Assembly (NCBI GenBank): GCA_021464415.1 | Contig: CM038468.1 | Span: forward strand, 42,967,001 to 43,031,000 | DNA length: 64,000 nucleotides | From: Lonicera japonica | Taxonomy: Eukaryota > Streptophyta > Magnoliopsida > Dipsacales > Caprifoliaceae | Direction of reading: 5' to 3' | Shown: positions 51,701 to 62,758 of the stretch, in pieces | How positions within the stretch are numbered: position 1 is the first letter of the stretch | Layout of the letters: each line of letters opens with the position of its first letter | The notes under the pieces: model-generated | Databases searched by the model: none | Told to the model about the DNA's origin: nothing | The model's input: only the letters and a program-made list of their open reading frames with translations | Made by a program: the position numbers and the translations under genes

Positions 51701-54700
51701 GGCATAAATTGTGTTGCTAACTTATAATAAACAGTATTACATTCTCAAATTTTGGAGATACTAATCCACCCCGAATTAGAAGTCCACCGTTCCTTTTTGG
51801 TATGCCCTAACTAAGAGTCCAATTTCCTTCTTGAGACATAATCAATGTACCAAATGCCAGGATGTGAAACAAGTTTTGTTCTCAACCATTGATTAGGTTG
51901 ACATTACTATCCTTAAAAGCTGCAAAAGTCAAAAAGGACTCTTAGGGAAGGATATGGAGTGATTATGTCCAGAGCAGCCATGGCAACCAGAAGTTTGTAG
52001 GAGTTGTTATTCACCAACTGATGATGTGCATGTACAATGCATAAATTCTACTTCAATTGTCTTTCATGAGTTTGCTTTTTGGCATATCTTTCTAGCATGT
52101 GTTTTAATCTGAAAGTTTATAGCTGCAGTTTTTACGTGGCCAACGTAATAACATTGCTAATTCGAATCACAATGTGGTAAATCAAACGAAAAAATTGTAG
52201 ACATGATTCACGAAGTAAGAAAAAAAGTAAACCACTTTGCCAATTGTTAACACTACTTTTTGCAAATTCATTTAGTTTTTCTCCCACTTATAATAAACAC
52301 TTTCACAAATTTGAATTCACCGACAGCAACAAATTCTAAATTAAGAAACCTATTTGGCATTTGGGAAAGATTTGAAATATCTATAATTTTAAGAACCAAT
52401 TTTTCATTACAATAAAGTGTAGGATAAAGATACATTTTCTGAAGGCACTCTCTCTTCAACATTTTTCTTCCTTCTCATTCTTTTAGGTAGGAATATTTTT
52501 TTTTTTGGTTCGGGGGCATTGCCCCACGGGGTCTCCGGGCCAGCTTTTGTGCACCTCGACTGATCTCCGCTCACGTGTCATACCATTTGCGCTGGCCACA
52601 GACTGATTCTTTTAGGTAGGAATATTAAATTTGATTCTTTTGCGCAATCAAAGCGGAAAATTCTCACACCTTTGGTTATTCACAAAATATGACTATCGTC
52701 AGACTTGACACAATTAACGTTACCATCCCTTCAATATCACTAGCCAAAATGGGCCAAAATTTTGACGATCTAAATTAATTTAAACCTTATTGCTTTTTTG
52801 ATATGAACGATACTTCTACAATATAACTTAACTTTTTTTAATAGGAGCCGTAATTCCGCAAACCACTACAATAACTGGTGCATATACAACCATTACAAGA
52901 AAAGAGTGGACAGAATAACAAAGAGAATCATTTGCCAGCAAAATAAGCCTCAGTATATTTTGTTAAGAGCATGTACACCGGATAGGGTAAATGGCTAAAT
53001 TTAGTTATACGAGTATGGGACATTCGTATGACTAAATTTTTTTACCCTTTCTGCTGTGTGCAGACTTTAAAATTTAGAAAACAATTACTAAATTTACTCT
53101 AACATTTACCCTACTCGGTGTATATGCTCTAATACCCCAATTGATAAGAATTAGGATACCGCATATGGTCCACAAGTCAAATGTCAAGTCACTGTCCTTA
53201 ACCCAATTAATTAAGTGTTAATGCCATTTAACAGTTAATAAATTTAAACTCATTGAGACCTTCACAAACTTAAACATGGACATCCGGTAAAACCATATAA
53301 ATCAAAAACTCACATTATTAATGTAAGTAGACTAACAATGTATATGTATCATGATTGCAAATAATTTTACTCATTCTTTTTCTTATTGATAGATTCATTT
53401 TTCTTTTACTGAAAATGCTAATTTTTTTAACATCATCAATGGTTATATTGTTATAGGATTTTATTCTACTAATCATATTTAAAAAAAATGTAGAAAAACT
53501 CTATCGATTTGAAACATTGCAGAAAAAAGAGTGGAGTAATCAATTTGAGAGGGTGATTGTTACGTTTATACATGTGGTGTAATACATAAAATAGCACTCA
53601 ATGGTCAAAGTTGGGTAAGATTATGGTTATTCTTATTATCAAAATAATTTTAACTTTATCTTCGGTTAAGATTGGCTATTGAATTTAAAAAAATGTACGT
53701 CTCTTAAATATAAAAGTTTAAGGGTGCGTTTGATTGCAAGCATGGAATTTACATAGAAAGAAAATAAGTTCCAGGTAATTGAATTGCCTAGAATTGAGTT
53801 GCATGGAAAATGTAATTAAATGTGTTTGATTGCCTTAATTTTCTACCCGGAAAATATTGGTTATATTGTGGCATTTTTAATGTAGAAAAAATTATGTGTA
53901 TTTTTTTTTACATAATTTTATAGTCATGATGGATCTTGTTTAATTGATCTTGATGAGTAGATTTTAAATATAAAATTTTTATTAAATTTTGAATTTTGTA
54001 GTTTAAGTTATAGCATTTTTAGTGTAGAAAATAGATAAAATGTTGTCTTGAAAACCGTGCAATTGTCTGGAAAATAAAAACTAGCCCCCCCCCCCCCCCA
54101 AAAGAAAATATTTTCCTTGTTTACAAGGAAAATGTAAGTATGTGAGCAAAAGTGGGAAAATATTTTTCCTAAAAAAAAAAAAAAAGCCAATCAAACACCT
54201 TAAGTTGTCAAATCAAGTGAAAAATGGGTATTTTCCATGGAAAATACTCCCAATCAAACACACCCTAAGGTCCGTTCTGTAGCGTTTTTAGAGGCCCGTT
54301 TTTGTTTTTTGAATTCAAAAATGGATAAAAAATGCGTTCGGTGGGATATTGACAAAAACACGAAAAACGTTTTCGGAAAATAAATTCAAGTTTAAAACAT
54401 AAAACGCAAAAACGTCAAAATGATATTTTCACCGTTTTTACTCTTCCAATCTTCATTTTCACTGTTTTCATTCTCGAAAAATGTTTTCACTATTTTTGTT
54501 CTCGAAAAATTCATTTTCTAATTTTCATTTTTTAAAAATATTCTCAAAAAACATTCTCCAAAAACGTTACCAAACGGACCTTAAAGTTTTAAGATTTAAG
54601 TAGCTTCAAAAAACAAATAAATGGCCGGAATTAATTGTGTGGTTCTTGTTTTCCCGCTTCACTTTCCATATATACTCAGTGGACTCTTTCTCTCACTGTA

Positions 54701-57700
54701 CTCCTTCCCTTTCACTCAGGCAAACCCATTCTCTTCCTCTTCCAGCGACAAACAGCCGGAGCCGCCATTTATTCTCTCCACTCACTAAAAAGAAAGGACT
54801 AACTCATTTACTCTCTCAAAACACTTGCTCCTGATAAATTATACAACATTGAAATGGAGAAATTGTATTAATGAACAAGAAATCCACAAGGGGTTACATT
54901 GTTACAATTACTTCCTCAATTACAATACAAGACTTACTAATATATACTATTACAAAAGAAAAACTAATTATAACAATTTATGAAAAGGTGATAAAATAAA
55001 GAAGATGAAAGAAGAGAAAAAGAAAGAAAAGGGATCCAATTATAGGAAGGAGGAATCCAATGGTATTCTTGGTGGTGAGGAATCCAAAGGTATTCTAACA
55101 CGCCCCCTCAAACTCAAGGTGGTATGAAGAGACCAATTTGAGTTTGAAGAGAGATAATGGAAAGATAAAGAGGAAAAAGTTCCCCAAACTCAAGGGCGGC
55201 TCTGTCGGAGGTCAGATCTGGGGTTCCGGTGAGGATGGAAGGTTGACGAAGCTTGGGAAGGGAAATTGAATGAGATAGGGTAAATGAGCTGCTCTGCATT
55301 TTCTAGATCCATATTAGAAATAGCAGAGAGAGAGAGTTGGAAGCTCGTCGAAATGAAAGAGAGAGACTTAGCGCTAGAGGAGAGAGAAAATTAGATATGG
55401 GTCTGTTTTCTTGGCAGAAGAATTTGTATCGTGGTGGAAGTCCAGCAAGGGAAAGGGAACGGGATCAAAAAAAGAGACAGTTACAGATACAGGGACCGAG
55501 ATTACGATCGAGATTATGACCGGGACTACGACAGAGACCGTTACCATGTGAGAGAGGACCGAGATAGGGATCGAGAACGGGAGAGAGAAGGCAGTGACGG
55601 TGGCTGAAGGCGACCGGTCACGCCGGTGCTGCACTGTTGGAAAGGAGTAAGTGAGAGTTGGGTATCTGCTGGTGGTGGTGGTGGTGTGTCAGATCTGAGC
55701 GTTTTTGAAGCCTCGACGACGGTGAGGCAGGTGAGTTCATGATTGACACCGGCAGTGATGGCCATACAATGGCCGTGGATGTTACTGGTCTGAATGAGGG
55801 ACCTGTTCAGGACACCACCCGCGGTGGAGGCGGCAGCTGTCCATGAACAGAAAGCAGAGGAGATGCGGGGCTTGAGGACTGAAAATTAGAGGAATTGGGA
55901 ACCGTGGCTGATGTTGCCAACGAGCTGAAATCTCTGCAGAGGAAACTGAAGAAAGAAGGGATTTGAGGGGAAGCTTGGGGTTGTAGTATTGGGGTTTTAG
56001 ATCTTGGGTTTGTAGTTGGGGTGAAGATGCAGGGACGGAGACAGCGAAGGTAGAAGAGGTGATTAAGCATACGTATTGGTCAGATCTGAAATCTGGCATG
56101 GTATCTGGACAGCGCTGCGAGAGGGCGCGCCGGAGGGATTCGGAGATGCGCGTAGTGACGCGGTTGTTGTTGTTGATGAAGTAGGTGCTGCGGAAGAAGC
56201 TGGCAGCGAAGCTACCGGAGTTGCAGTCAGAGAAATAGTCGGCGACATCGACGGCTTCGCCGGAAAAGGTGAAACAAAAAAAAATTTAGGTGAGAAAAAG
56301 TTGAAGAATGGATTGAATTCTATACAACAACATCATCATCAAGAACCATCAGAATTACCAGTCAATCAATGATCAACTGGGTTGCTCTAGATGCGAAAAA
56401 GAAAAACGAATTGCAGATTTGCAGAAGTTTGGTAATGGATTTTCTGGGAATTGATATTTTAGAACAAAACTAGAAATACGAGAAAGAAGGAAACTCTTTG
56501 ATGAGAAAACCTTGCTCTGATACCATGATAAATTATACAACATTGAAATGGAGAAATTGTATTAATGAACAAGAAATCCACAAGGGGTTACATTGTTACA
56601 ATTACTTCCTCAATTACAATACAAGACTTACTAATATATACTATTACAAAAAAAAAACTAATTATAACAATTTATGAAAAGGTGATAAAATAAAGAAGAT
56701 GAAAGAAGAGAAAAAGAAAGAAAAGGGATCCAATTCTAGGAAGGAGGAATCCAAAGGTATTCTAACAGCTCCCTCTCTCTTTCAAACAAGCTCTCTTCTG
56801 GACCGCCGGAGCCGTTGGAGCAGTCGAACCACTAGCGACGAAAGAGGTAGTTGTTCCTTCTCTCTACTCTCATCTCTCCCTTTCTTCCTGCTTCTTCTTG
56901 CTATTATATTTCAAGTTTGATCTTTCAAAATTTTAGGGTTTTTTCTAAATCAAGACATAAATAAAATTCGGGGGTGAGTGTAAATAGAGCAAAGATTGGA
57001 GTGAGCAAGAGCTTATCAGAGATTGAATTTGAGGAGCTAAAAGGGTTTATGGATCAAGGGTAGGGTTTGTGTTCTCTTGGGTAAGGATTTCGTCAAAAAA
57101 TTCTACCTAACTGAAAATATTTTGCTGAGATTGATAGAATTTTGTATTCACTCAAATTATTTTGCAATTTTTTTTTGATTTATGAAACGATTGATGCGAA
57201 TTTCGCCTATCTTAGAGAGATTAATTGAATTGATTTTAGTTTGATTGCTTTTTCATGAATGTTGTTGCAGGTTATTTTACTCTGTAGTGTAAGTAGTGTG
57301 TATCTACTCTCTATCTCTCGCATATCTCGAGTTTTAAAGGAGGTTTGCAGATTGTCAATTAAAGTTACTGCTTCATTACTTGAGTCTCTTTTATCGTACA
57401 TATATTTGCATATGTCTATTTGTTTGTATGCGTGTTCATTTTGAAGGAAAAGAGATAAAGGGCTGGTTTGGTTGTCCATCGAATTGTGAATTACACAATT
57501 TGCAATTTTTACATTTGCTTGTTTTTGGTTGTAAAAGTTGAACAATTGTAAATATGATATTTGAAGTTGATTCATTAAATCTCGAATTAAGTCGTTTCAA
57601 GAAAAAAAAGAGAGGGGCCACCATTGATGATCAATTAGAGAGCTCTTGATGTGAGTAATGAAGTTTAGATGGACTAAGCTTGAGCTGTTTGCTGATAGCT

Positions 57701-60700
57701 TGGTTCAGTGACAGCATAGAAACTCAGCATTGAATAATGCAAACTTATCAATTTCCATTACCAATTATTTTTTATTTTATTTTTTGGACTTTTAGACTCG
57801 CGTGTTGCCTCCATTTGTACCATTTGCTCAAGCATTTGTTGCAGTGATCACAGCTGATCTTACAGGTTCTCTTTATTATGTAGCTACCTCACTAAAAGGT
57901 TGATTCTTTCACCTTATACATTGTGTTTTATGGATCCGGCTCCTCAAAGAGTGATTTCAATCATACTAAAGTAGGTAGTGAATTTGGACCGTTCATTTAA
58001 AATTGTTCGGTATAGATTTTGACAGGTATTGTTTGTTTCTGGCGAGGACTCATTTAGACATAAACTACCTGTCAAAATCTGAACCATGTAATTTTAAACC
58101 AATGCTCCATATTTTTTCGACCACTCTAGAGGAGCCTGATGCGTCTTTTAATTTGATTTATTTGCAATTATTTGATTCGCAACAGCGCTTTATTTACATA
58201 CAAAAGCTGTTTTTCTTTCTTTTATTTCTTCATTTCAGATCCTACGTAAGTAGTTGCACTGGTTTTACCATCTCGCTCTGGCCGTGATGATCTGAAGAAG
58301 CTCTTTGTAGGTAAAATTTCCTTTTGCCTCTCTGGTTTCAAGGTTGGACTTTCCACATGTCAATTTTTTAAATGCCAGTCCTTAGGGCCCAAGAAAAATT
58401 GAATAGGGAATTGGCCTCGGTAAACATTAGGTATAATTTCCTTTTTGGTAAAATTTTGAATAATCTTTACGTATGGTCATATTTGTGCATTTTAGATTTG
58501 TGGGGCTTCAAACTGGAAATTTTGACCAATATTCATGTACTTGGATTCACATTGGGCAACGCTTTTATTTTAATATTTGGTTACTTAATTAAGCTTAGTT
58601 AACCATTTTCTTGCAAAGTGTTGTTTATTATTATAGATAATTTGAGGTCAATTATTAATATTTTGTTTAGTAGCTGATGAGAGTTTTATTCATCTCTTTG
58701 TTTTCATTTGCTTTTGCTTAGTACTTTTCATGTTTGGGGATTGTTTTGAAATTAATATGTTTGGGGATTGCATAAAGTAATTTTTCTTATTTTATTGGTG
58801 AGTCTCATTTATATTATTGTATGATTTGTACTGAACGAATATTGTACATCTGATGGCTACCAAATCTTGCTTTTTTGGATTTGGAAATTGAGATAAAGGA
58901 AGTTTCTAAGAGGCTATTTAAATCCTACATGGAAACATCATATTTTCAAGTTCTAATATGCTCTTTAAAACTTAGTAGTCTCTTTCCATTTCTATCTCCA
59001 ATATTTTTCATGTTTATTATGCTCAGGGAACTTCATTTTTGATGCTTAATTAGTTTTATTATTTGTAGGACTTTCGAATGCTATTTATAAGATTCTTAAC
59101 ATTTTTCCAAAACCAGGACTTTTTGGTACATCAATTATTTCCAGAAAAATCTTTTGGTTAATATTAAGTGTAGTTCATCCTGCAATTAAACGAATAACAC
59201 CAAAGTGTCGTAGGCACGAGTTACCCCTAGCATAATTAAACGAATATTTTAGTACATTGAAAAATAGTTTATGAGCCAACTTTGCAATACTTTTATGAAA
59301 AAAGTAATTTATTTCCCTATTTGATTTACATTCCACAAATTTCATTTTTTGGGGTCTGCTTTCAAATTGTCGGTAATTTGGTGTTAAACATGCTGCATAA
59401 AAATATTTTTATTTTGTTCATGACTGATTTGGAATCCAAGTAAACGTTAGTCCTATTTGATATTTGCAGGCGAACAGCCAATTTGTTGCGATCAATATGA
59501 TTTTGGCTTCAAAGAGTGGAGTTCATTTTTTTTATTTAAGGGTGCAGTTAAAATTCACCCCACTTTTTCTTCTTTCCCCAATTTTTTTCAAACACCTTAG
59601 TGTTTGAAGTTAATTCTTGATTTATCCAAAATGTAGCTGTGTTCATATTGAGCAAACCTAAAGGATGCCGTAAGCTATTATTTACAGAGAAATGGGTCAA
59701 CCAGATCTGAGGTAAGGCCAACATTTTTTAACTAAAGATCATTCTATTTTAGTCCAATATTATTTCGATATATTTATAGTTTTATACTCATCATTTTGTT
59801 ATAATACTACTTTTTTTTTTACTTTAATCATTTTGTTTTAATAGCACTCTTTTTTCCCCCATTTATCTGTTCTATAATAAAATTGTTAGTGTAAGTTCCC
59901 CTCCCAAGTTCTTTTAGCTCCAAATAAGTTAGCTTTTGAATTTATTTGTTACCACAAGGATGTTATAAAAGCTTAGCTTAAAAAACTTACACGAATGCAT
60001 TTTATATTTGCCAAGGTGGTTTTAAGCGCCTTCGCTAGTTTGCATAGACATTAGTTTTGTGTATTTTGATTTTAATAGAACTCTTTTTTTAAAAAAAAAT
60101 AAAATAAAATTCCCTTTTATCCATTATATTATAAAATTGTTACTATAAGTTCCACCTGCCAAGTTCTTTTGGCTTCAAATAAGTTAGCTTTTGAAGTTAT
60201 TTGTTGACTCAAGGATGTTATAAAAGCTTAGCTTATAAAAGTTACATTATATAGAATGCAGTTTATATTTGCCAAGGTGGTTTTACGCGCCTTCGTGAGT
60301 TGCATCAACATTGGTTTTGTGTATTCTAATACTAATGGTACTCTTTTTTTTTTTTATCTTTTTTTTTATCCATTCTATAAGAAATTTGTTATTGTAAGTT
60401 TCCCTGCCAAGTTCTTTTGGCTCCAAATAAGTTAACTTTTTAAGTTATTTGTTACCTCAAGGATGTTATAAAAGCTTAGCTTAAAAAACTTACATGGAAT
60501 GCAGTTTATATTTGCCAAGGTGGTTTTACGTGCCTTCGCGATTTTGCATAAACATTAGTTTTGTGTATTCTGATACAAGTTTTAGCATTGACACGAAATT
60601 CATATTTTTTTCTTTAGCAATTGATATTGAGTTCCTGACTGTTCAATTGTTATATGCAGGATAATTGCGCGCTCCATATTTTGTTTGTGGCTTTTAATAT

Positions 60701-62758
60701 TTTGTTCCTTGCTATGTAATTATTTATTTATTTAATTTTCTTATTTGATCATGCAAGTGTCCTTTCTGTTTTCTCCACTCACATGCTTAACAACTCACTA
60801 AACAACTCCCACCTAGGCACCCATTGTTTACATACTAATTTTTTTCATGTTAAATAAGGATTGTTATATGTGTTAGTTTTGGTTTACATTACCATTAGAG
60901 ATTATTTTTCAACACTTCATAGCTAGACGAGTTGTGCTGTGTTTGTATGTTTGTTAAAGTTACTTTTCTTTTACGAAGCTCATTTGTACTTTTTTTTTAA
61001 TGCAGATTATACATTTGTGGACCCATTAATCTTGATTTTTGGGTTTCATAATCAAAATTGTTAATTACAAGTCTGGGTTTAAGATAAAGGAGCTTCCATA
61101 CAAGAAGATCCAATTGCTCTTTTTCTAATTCCAAGGGTGCGTGCGTATTCACTCATGCTTACACAACTTCATTTATTGGGCTAAATTAGTTTATTTCTAA
61201 AAACAGCGTAATTAACATCTTTTGCTAGAATTCTTTAAATTTTCTATTTTTGTAAAACTAAATTTCTTATGTCATTTTTGTAAATATATAAGTCATTTCT
61301 TAAGAAGTACTAAATATAAAATAGGACTATGAATTTAAGATGAATATAGTACTTTTTTGTTTCGATAGTGCTGTAGTATTGATGCTCCCTCCTACTCAAA
61401 CCAAGATTAATAGTTTGGAAACCAAGCATAGTGAGAAATATTACGAGCCATATATATTGCTTTTCTTGTCTTTTATAGTCGTCGATTCTTTACATTTGTT
61501 ATACAAGGATTACCATTGTTAAAAATTCTTGAAGGTTGAGAAATTTACATTTTTACGTTATTTTCCTTTGCACGCAGGTATTACACGAAAGAACATGTAC
61601 AAGTTACAAATCTAGTGTAAATATTAGAGGCAGAGTCATAAAATCCTATTATTTTACCATGCCTGCAATTCAATAGCAATGTATATGTTTTGTATTGTAT
61701 TGTATTGTATTGTATTGTGCCATATTGGCAAGATATTTTCTCTTTTTATTTCCTTTATAAAACACTAAATGTATTGCTATTTCATAGTTGGTTATATTGA
61801 CCTCTTGAGTTTATGTCCTTTTGGTATTCATTCTACTAATATTGATGCCTTAATAATCCACTAATACTATTTCCTTTAAATTTGACTTTAGGGTTGCTAT
61901 CTATTATTATGTTAGAGTGTTACATTTAATCTGTTGGAGAATGAGTGCCAAGTTTGCCACTGACGAAGGCTAAGATCGAAGAGATGTAGTACGTACGTGG
62001 TTGTCGTGTATATGTTGCATATTTTTTTTCCCTTTTAATTTGTATGTGTTCTAAATTTATGTACAGTAGATAATTGTCTATATTGGATTTGGATTCTCAT
62101 TATCATTTCTTTCGGGCTTTTCGTGTTTCAAGATTTAGGATTACCTTGAAACTAATATTTTTCATCTCTATTGAATGCATATTCTGCATTTGATTAATTG
62201 AGGACCAGCATGCGCGCACAATGATGCTTACAAAACTTCATTAATAACGGTAAAATAGTATAAGAAAGTCAGATTTATATGCTTGGTAAAGTGTCATCTT
62301 TAGTATAATTTTTTTTTCTATTTCTTTTCGTAAAACAAAGATTTTTTTTTTCATGTTTTGGTACGTAATAGTTACTCGAATTAAGGCAAAGTACCATCAG
62401 CACGGATTACCTTTAATTATACCGTATGTATCAAAAGTTATGCATTATTCAAATATTAGCGATAATTACTTTGACAGTAGATTAAATACAAACTCCTTAT
62501 CCTGGTGCCCTGTTGCCGCTATCCTAATTATTAGTAGGTGCAGTAGAGTAGAGACTAGAGAGTAGTATAACTCACTCGATTAAAGACCATAAAACCAAGG
62601 TCTAAATCAACACCGTCGACAGTAACAGTTTTGGCATGACCTCCCAGATAGTCCTCTTTCTCATACAGCACCACCTCAACTCCGCCTTTGGCCAGAGTAT
62701 AAGCCGCCACTAGTCCGCTGATTCCGGCACCGACCACCGCCACTCTCATCTTCGACAT
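42754..62758 (-). CDS. Plant cyclopropane fatty acid synthase (FAD oxidoreductase + CFA synthase fusion), 24 exons
   Basis: The C-terminal half transfers a methylene from SAM onto an oleoyl phospholipid to make dihydrosterculate; the N-terminal half is an FAD-dependent amine-oxidase-like domain of unclear role. Exons: 62758-62576, 51620-51406, 51093-50988, 50892-50791, 50673-50614, 50480-50402, 50160-50013, 49570-49447, 49262-49082, 48919-48891, 48748-48600, 47662-47560, 47459-47364, 47287-47232, 47131-47008, 46530-46468, 46363-46304, 46206-46045, 44984-44911, 44822-44729, 44414-44278, 43993-43913, 43230-43125, 42822-42754. All borders are GT...AG. The join is 2,601 bp, 866 aa, the family's normal size. 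Residues 6-16 hold the FAD motif VAVVGAGISGL; WTTGHPVPSVAASKASLEL and RRIWFCGAYQGYGFHEDGL close the FAD half. SAM motif I LEIGCGWGG is at 636-644. YYFDYCAAGF (Cys831) corresponds to the conserved C-terminal cysteine region of bacterial CFA synthase. No frameshift or stop interrupts it. Exon 5 has VRRRSHNYV where I recall VAGRSQ in Arabidopsis. Intron 1 is 10,955 bp. Confidence 0.95.
43558..43791 (+). mobile_element. Solo LTR in a CFA-synthase intron
   Basis: The segment starts TGTTAGAATATTTTG and ends TTCTTATCA, the usual TG...CA LTR ends. It contains promoter-like text (ctataaatagagagctc) followed by ttcaataaagt, a poly-A-signal-like block. Flanking 5-mers are tgaat (43553-43557) and tgagt (43792-43796), a target duplication with one change. 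No second LTR is nearby, so it is a solo LTR left by recombination. Confidence 0.8.
45068..45874. mobile_element. hAT-like non-autonomous transposon in a CFA-synthase intron
   Basis: Perfect 15-bp terminal inverted repeats, CAGTGTTTTAAATAG and CTATTTAAAACACTG, are flanked by 8-bp near-identical repeats (gtatcaaa 45060-45067, atatcaaa 45875-45882). 8-bp duplications and ~15-bp TIRs fit the hAT superfamily. The subterminal parts contain repeated 'agcg' motifs (atagcg, gtagcg), typical transposase-binding clutter. The middle (about 45380-45680) looks like a promoter and leader: aaaccctaaatataaaac, pyrimidine-rich text, then an ATG at about 45575. It may be captured host DNA (inference). Confidence 0.8.
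48320..48490. repeat. 95-bp direct repeat within a MITE-like segment
   Basis: The block starting ccaactgcacacgagaaagt occurs at 48326 and 48421. Each copy is followed by similar text ending 'catcatttatgata'. The repeat lies inside a segment (about 48225-48525) whose outer parts read gggtttggttgcaaggaaaa... and ...aatttcaaatgcacccttt. It is probably a decayed MITE. It lies in the intron between the 48748-48600 and 47662-47560 exons. Confidence 0.65.
49751..49945. mobile_element. MITE related to 28765-29030, in a CFA-synthase intron
   Basis: Left part gtctgataaaaagttggcaa and right part ttctaactttttatcaaaca are inverted repeats. Inner text (gtgagattttctag; cttctcatagaaactaatag; tgttttcaatcattttc) parallels the element at 28765-29030. 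Non-coding. Confidence 0.65.
52498..52605 (-). mobile_element. Short SINE with perfect 21-bp target-site duplication
   Basis: An identical 21-bp sequence (attcttttagg... to ...ggaatatt) flanks the element at 52477-52497 and 52606-52626. The T-run at the left end is the poly-A tail of a minus-strand insertion. The body, read on the minus strand, includes GTCGAGGTGCACAAAAG and GCTGGCCCGGAGACC, text that recurs in the compound SINE at 19846-20138. Similar text is, as I recall, widespread in angiosperm SINEs. It lies in CFA-synthase intron 1. Confidence 0.9.
53721..54266. mobile_element. MITE with a 15-C run in CFA-synthase intron 1
   Basis: Ends agggtgcgtttgattg and caatcaaacacaccct are inverted repeats. 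Inner text (catggaaaatgtaatta / gtattttccatgg) also pairs. A run of 15 C residues lies at 54085-54099 near the centre. It abuts the next element at 54267. Confidence 0.75.
54267..54582. mobile_element. MITE with AAGGTCCGTT ends, adjacent to the previous one
   Basis: Ends aaggtccgttctgtagcgtt and aacgttaccaaacggacctt are inverted repeats. The arms are rich in gttttcg/cgaaaa blocks (acgaaaaacgttttcggaaa; ctcgaaaaatgttttc). About 316 bp, non-coding. It starts exactly where the MITE at 53721-54266 stops. Confidence 0.75.
54640..57090 (+). pseudogene. Gene-like remnant nested in CFA-synthase intron 1 (DUF1685-type motif)
   Basis: Ignoring the LTR element at 54832-56767, the plus strand reads like a gene start: a TATA-like ccatatatactcag near 54668, a long C/T-rich leader with ccggagccg blocks, then at about 56998-57055 a stretch translating as GVSKSLSEIEFEELKGFMDQ. 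That resembles the conserved core of plant DUF1685 proteins (SKSL...DELKG.MDLGF). The frame then meets a TAG at about 57060. GFVFS, the expected continuation, is readable only in another frame, so the motif is broken. The LTR element sits in the leader. I found no convincing downstream exons. Most likely this is a decayed or captured gene fragment; a transcribed non-coding locus is possible. Confidence 0.4.
54832..56767 (-). mobile_element. Young non-autonomous LTR retrotransposon carrying a host gene fragment
   Basis: LTRs are 54832-55100 (269 bp) and 56526-56767 (242 bp). Apart from a 27-bp internal duplication in the first, I count about two substitutions between them. A perfect 5-bp target duplication, gctcc, is at 54827-54831 and 56768-56772. 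On the minus strand the LTR runs TGTTAGAATACC...TTATCA. The primer binding site TGGTATCAGAGCAAGG lies directly inside one LTR (56510-56525), and the polypurine tract TTGAGGGGGCG lies directly inside the other (from 55101). The 1.4-kb interior has no gag or pol. It contains, on the plus strand at about 55340-55607, an Arg/Asp/Glu-rich coding remnant (DRDYDRDYDRD, REDRDRDRERERE), plus further GC-rich fragments. The element is inserted in CFA-synthase intron 1. Confidence 0.9.
57100..59850. other. Intron 1 interior without identified gene
   Basis: Part of the 10.9-kb first intron of the CFA-synthase gene. Short stretches look exon-like on the plus strand (for example around 58250-58310, reading PSRSGRDDLKKLF before a gtaaaa donor-like site). 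No protein family could be named and no chain of exons assembled. The rest is T-rich intronic sequence. Confidence 0.35.
59860..60590. repeat. Three-unit ~250-bp tandem repeat in CFA-synthase intron 1
   Basis: The block 'ggatgttataaaagcttagctt' recurs at 59958, 60213 and 60461 (the first base of each), with spacings of 255 and 248. It is followed each time by 'tttatatttgccaaggtgg' and preceded by 'caagttctttt.gct.caaataagtta'. Units differ by about 10-15% by eye and by lengths of T/A runs at the junctions. No open frame is shared. Confidence 0.9.
60600..62575. other. Remainder of CFA-synthase intron 1
   Basis: T-rich intronic DNA. A pentanucleotide repeat (tgtat)n lies at about 61693-61717. 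No gene or clear mobile element was identified. The exon 1 donor (CGA before GTGAGT) ends the region at 62576. Confidence 0.45.

Noticed and set aside
55374..56372. Several open frames of 60-105 aa on both strands inside the LTR element
   Set aside because: They overlap each other, lack domains, and mostly reflect Arg/Glu/Ser-rich repetitive text; only the RD-rich remnant is noted as a captured fragment.
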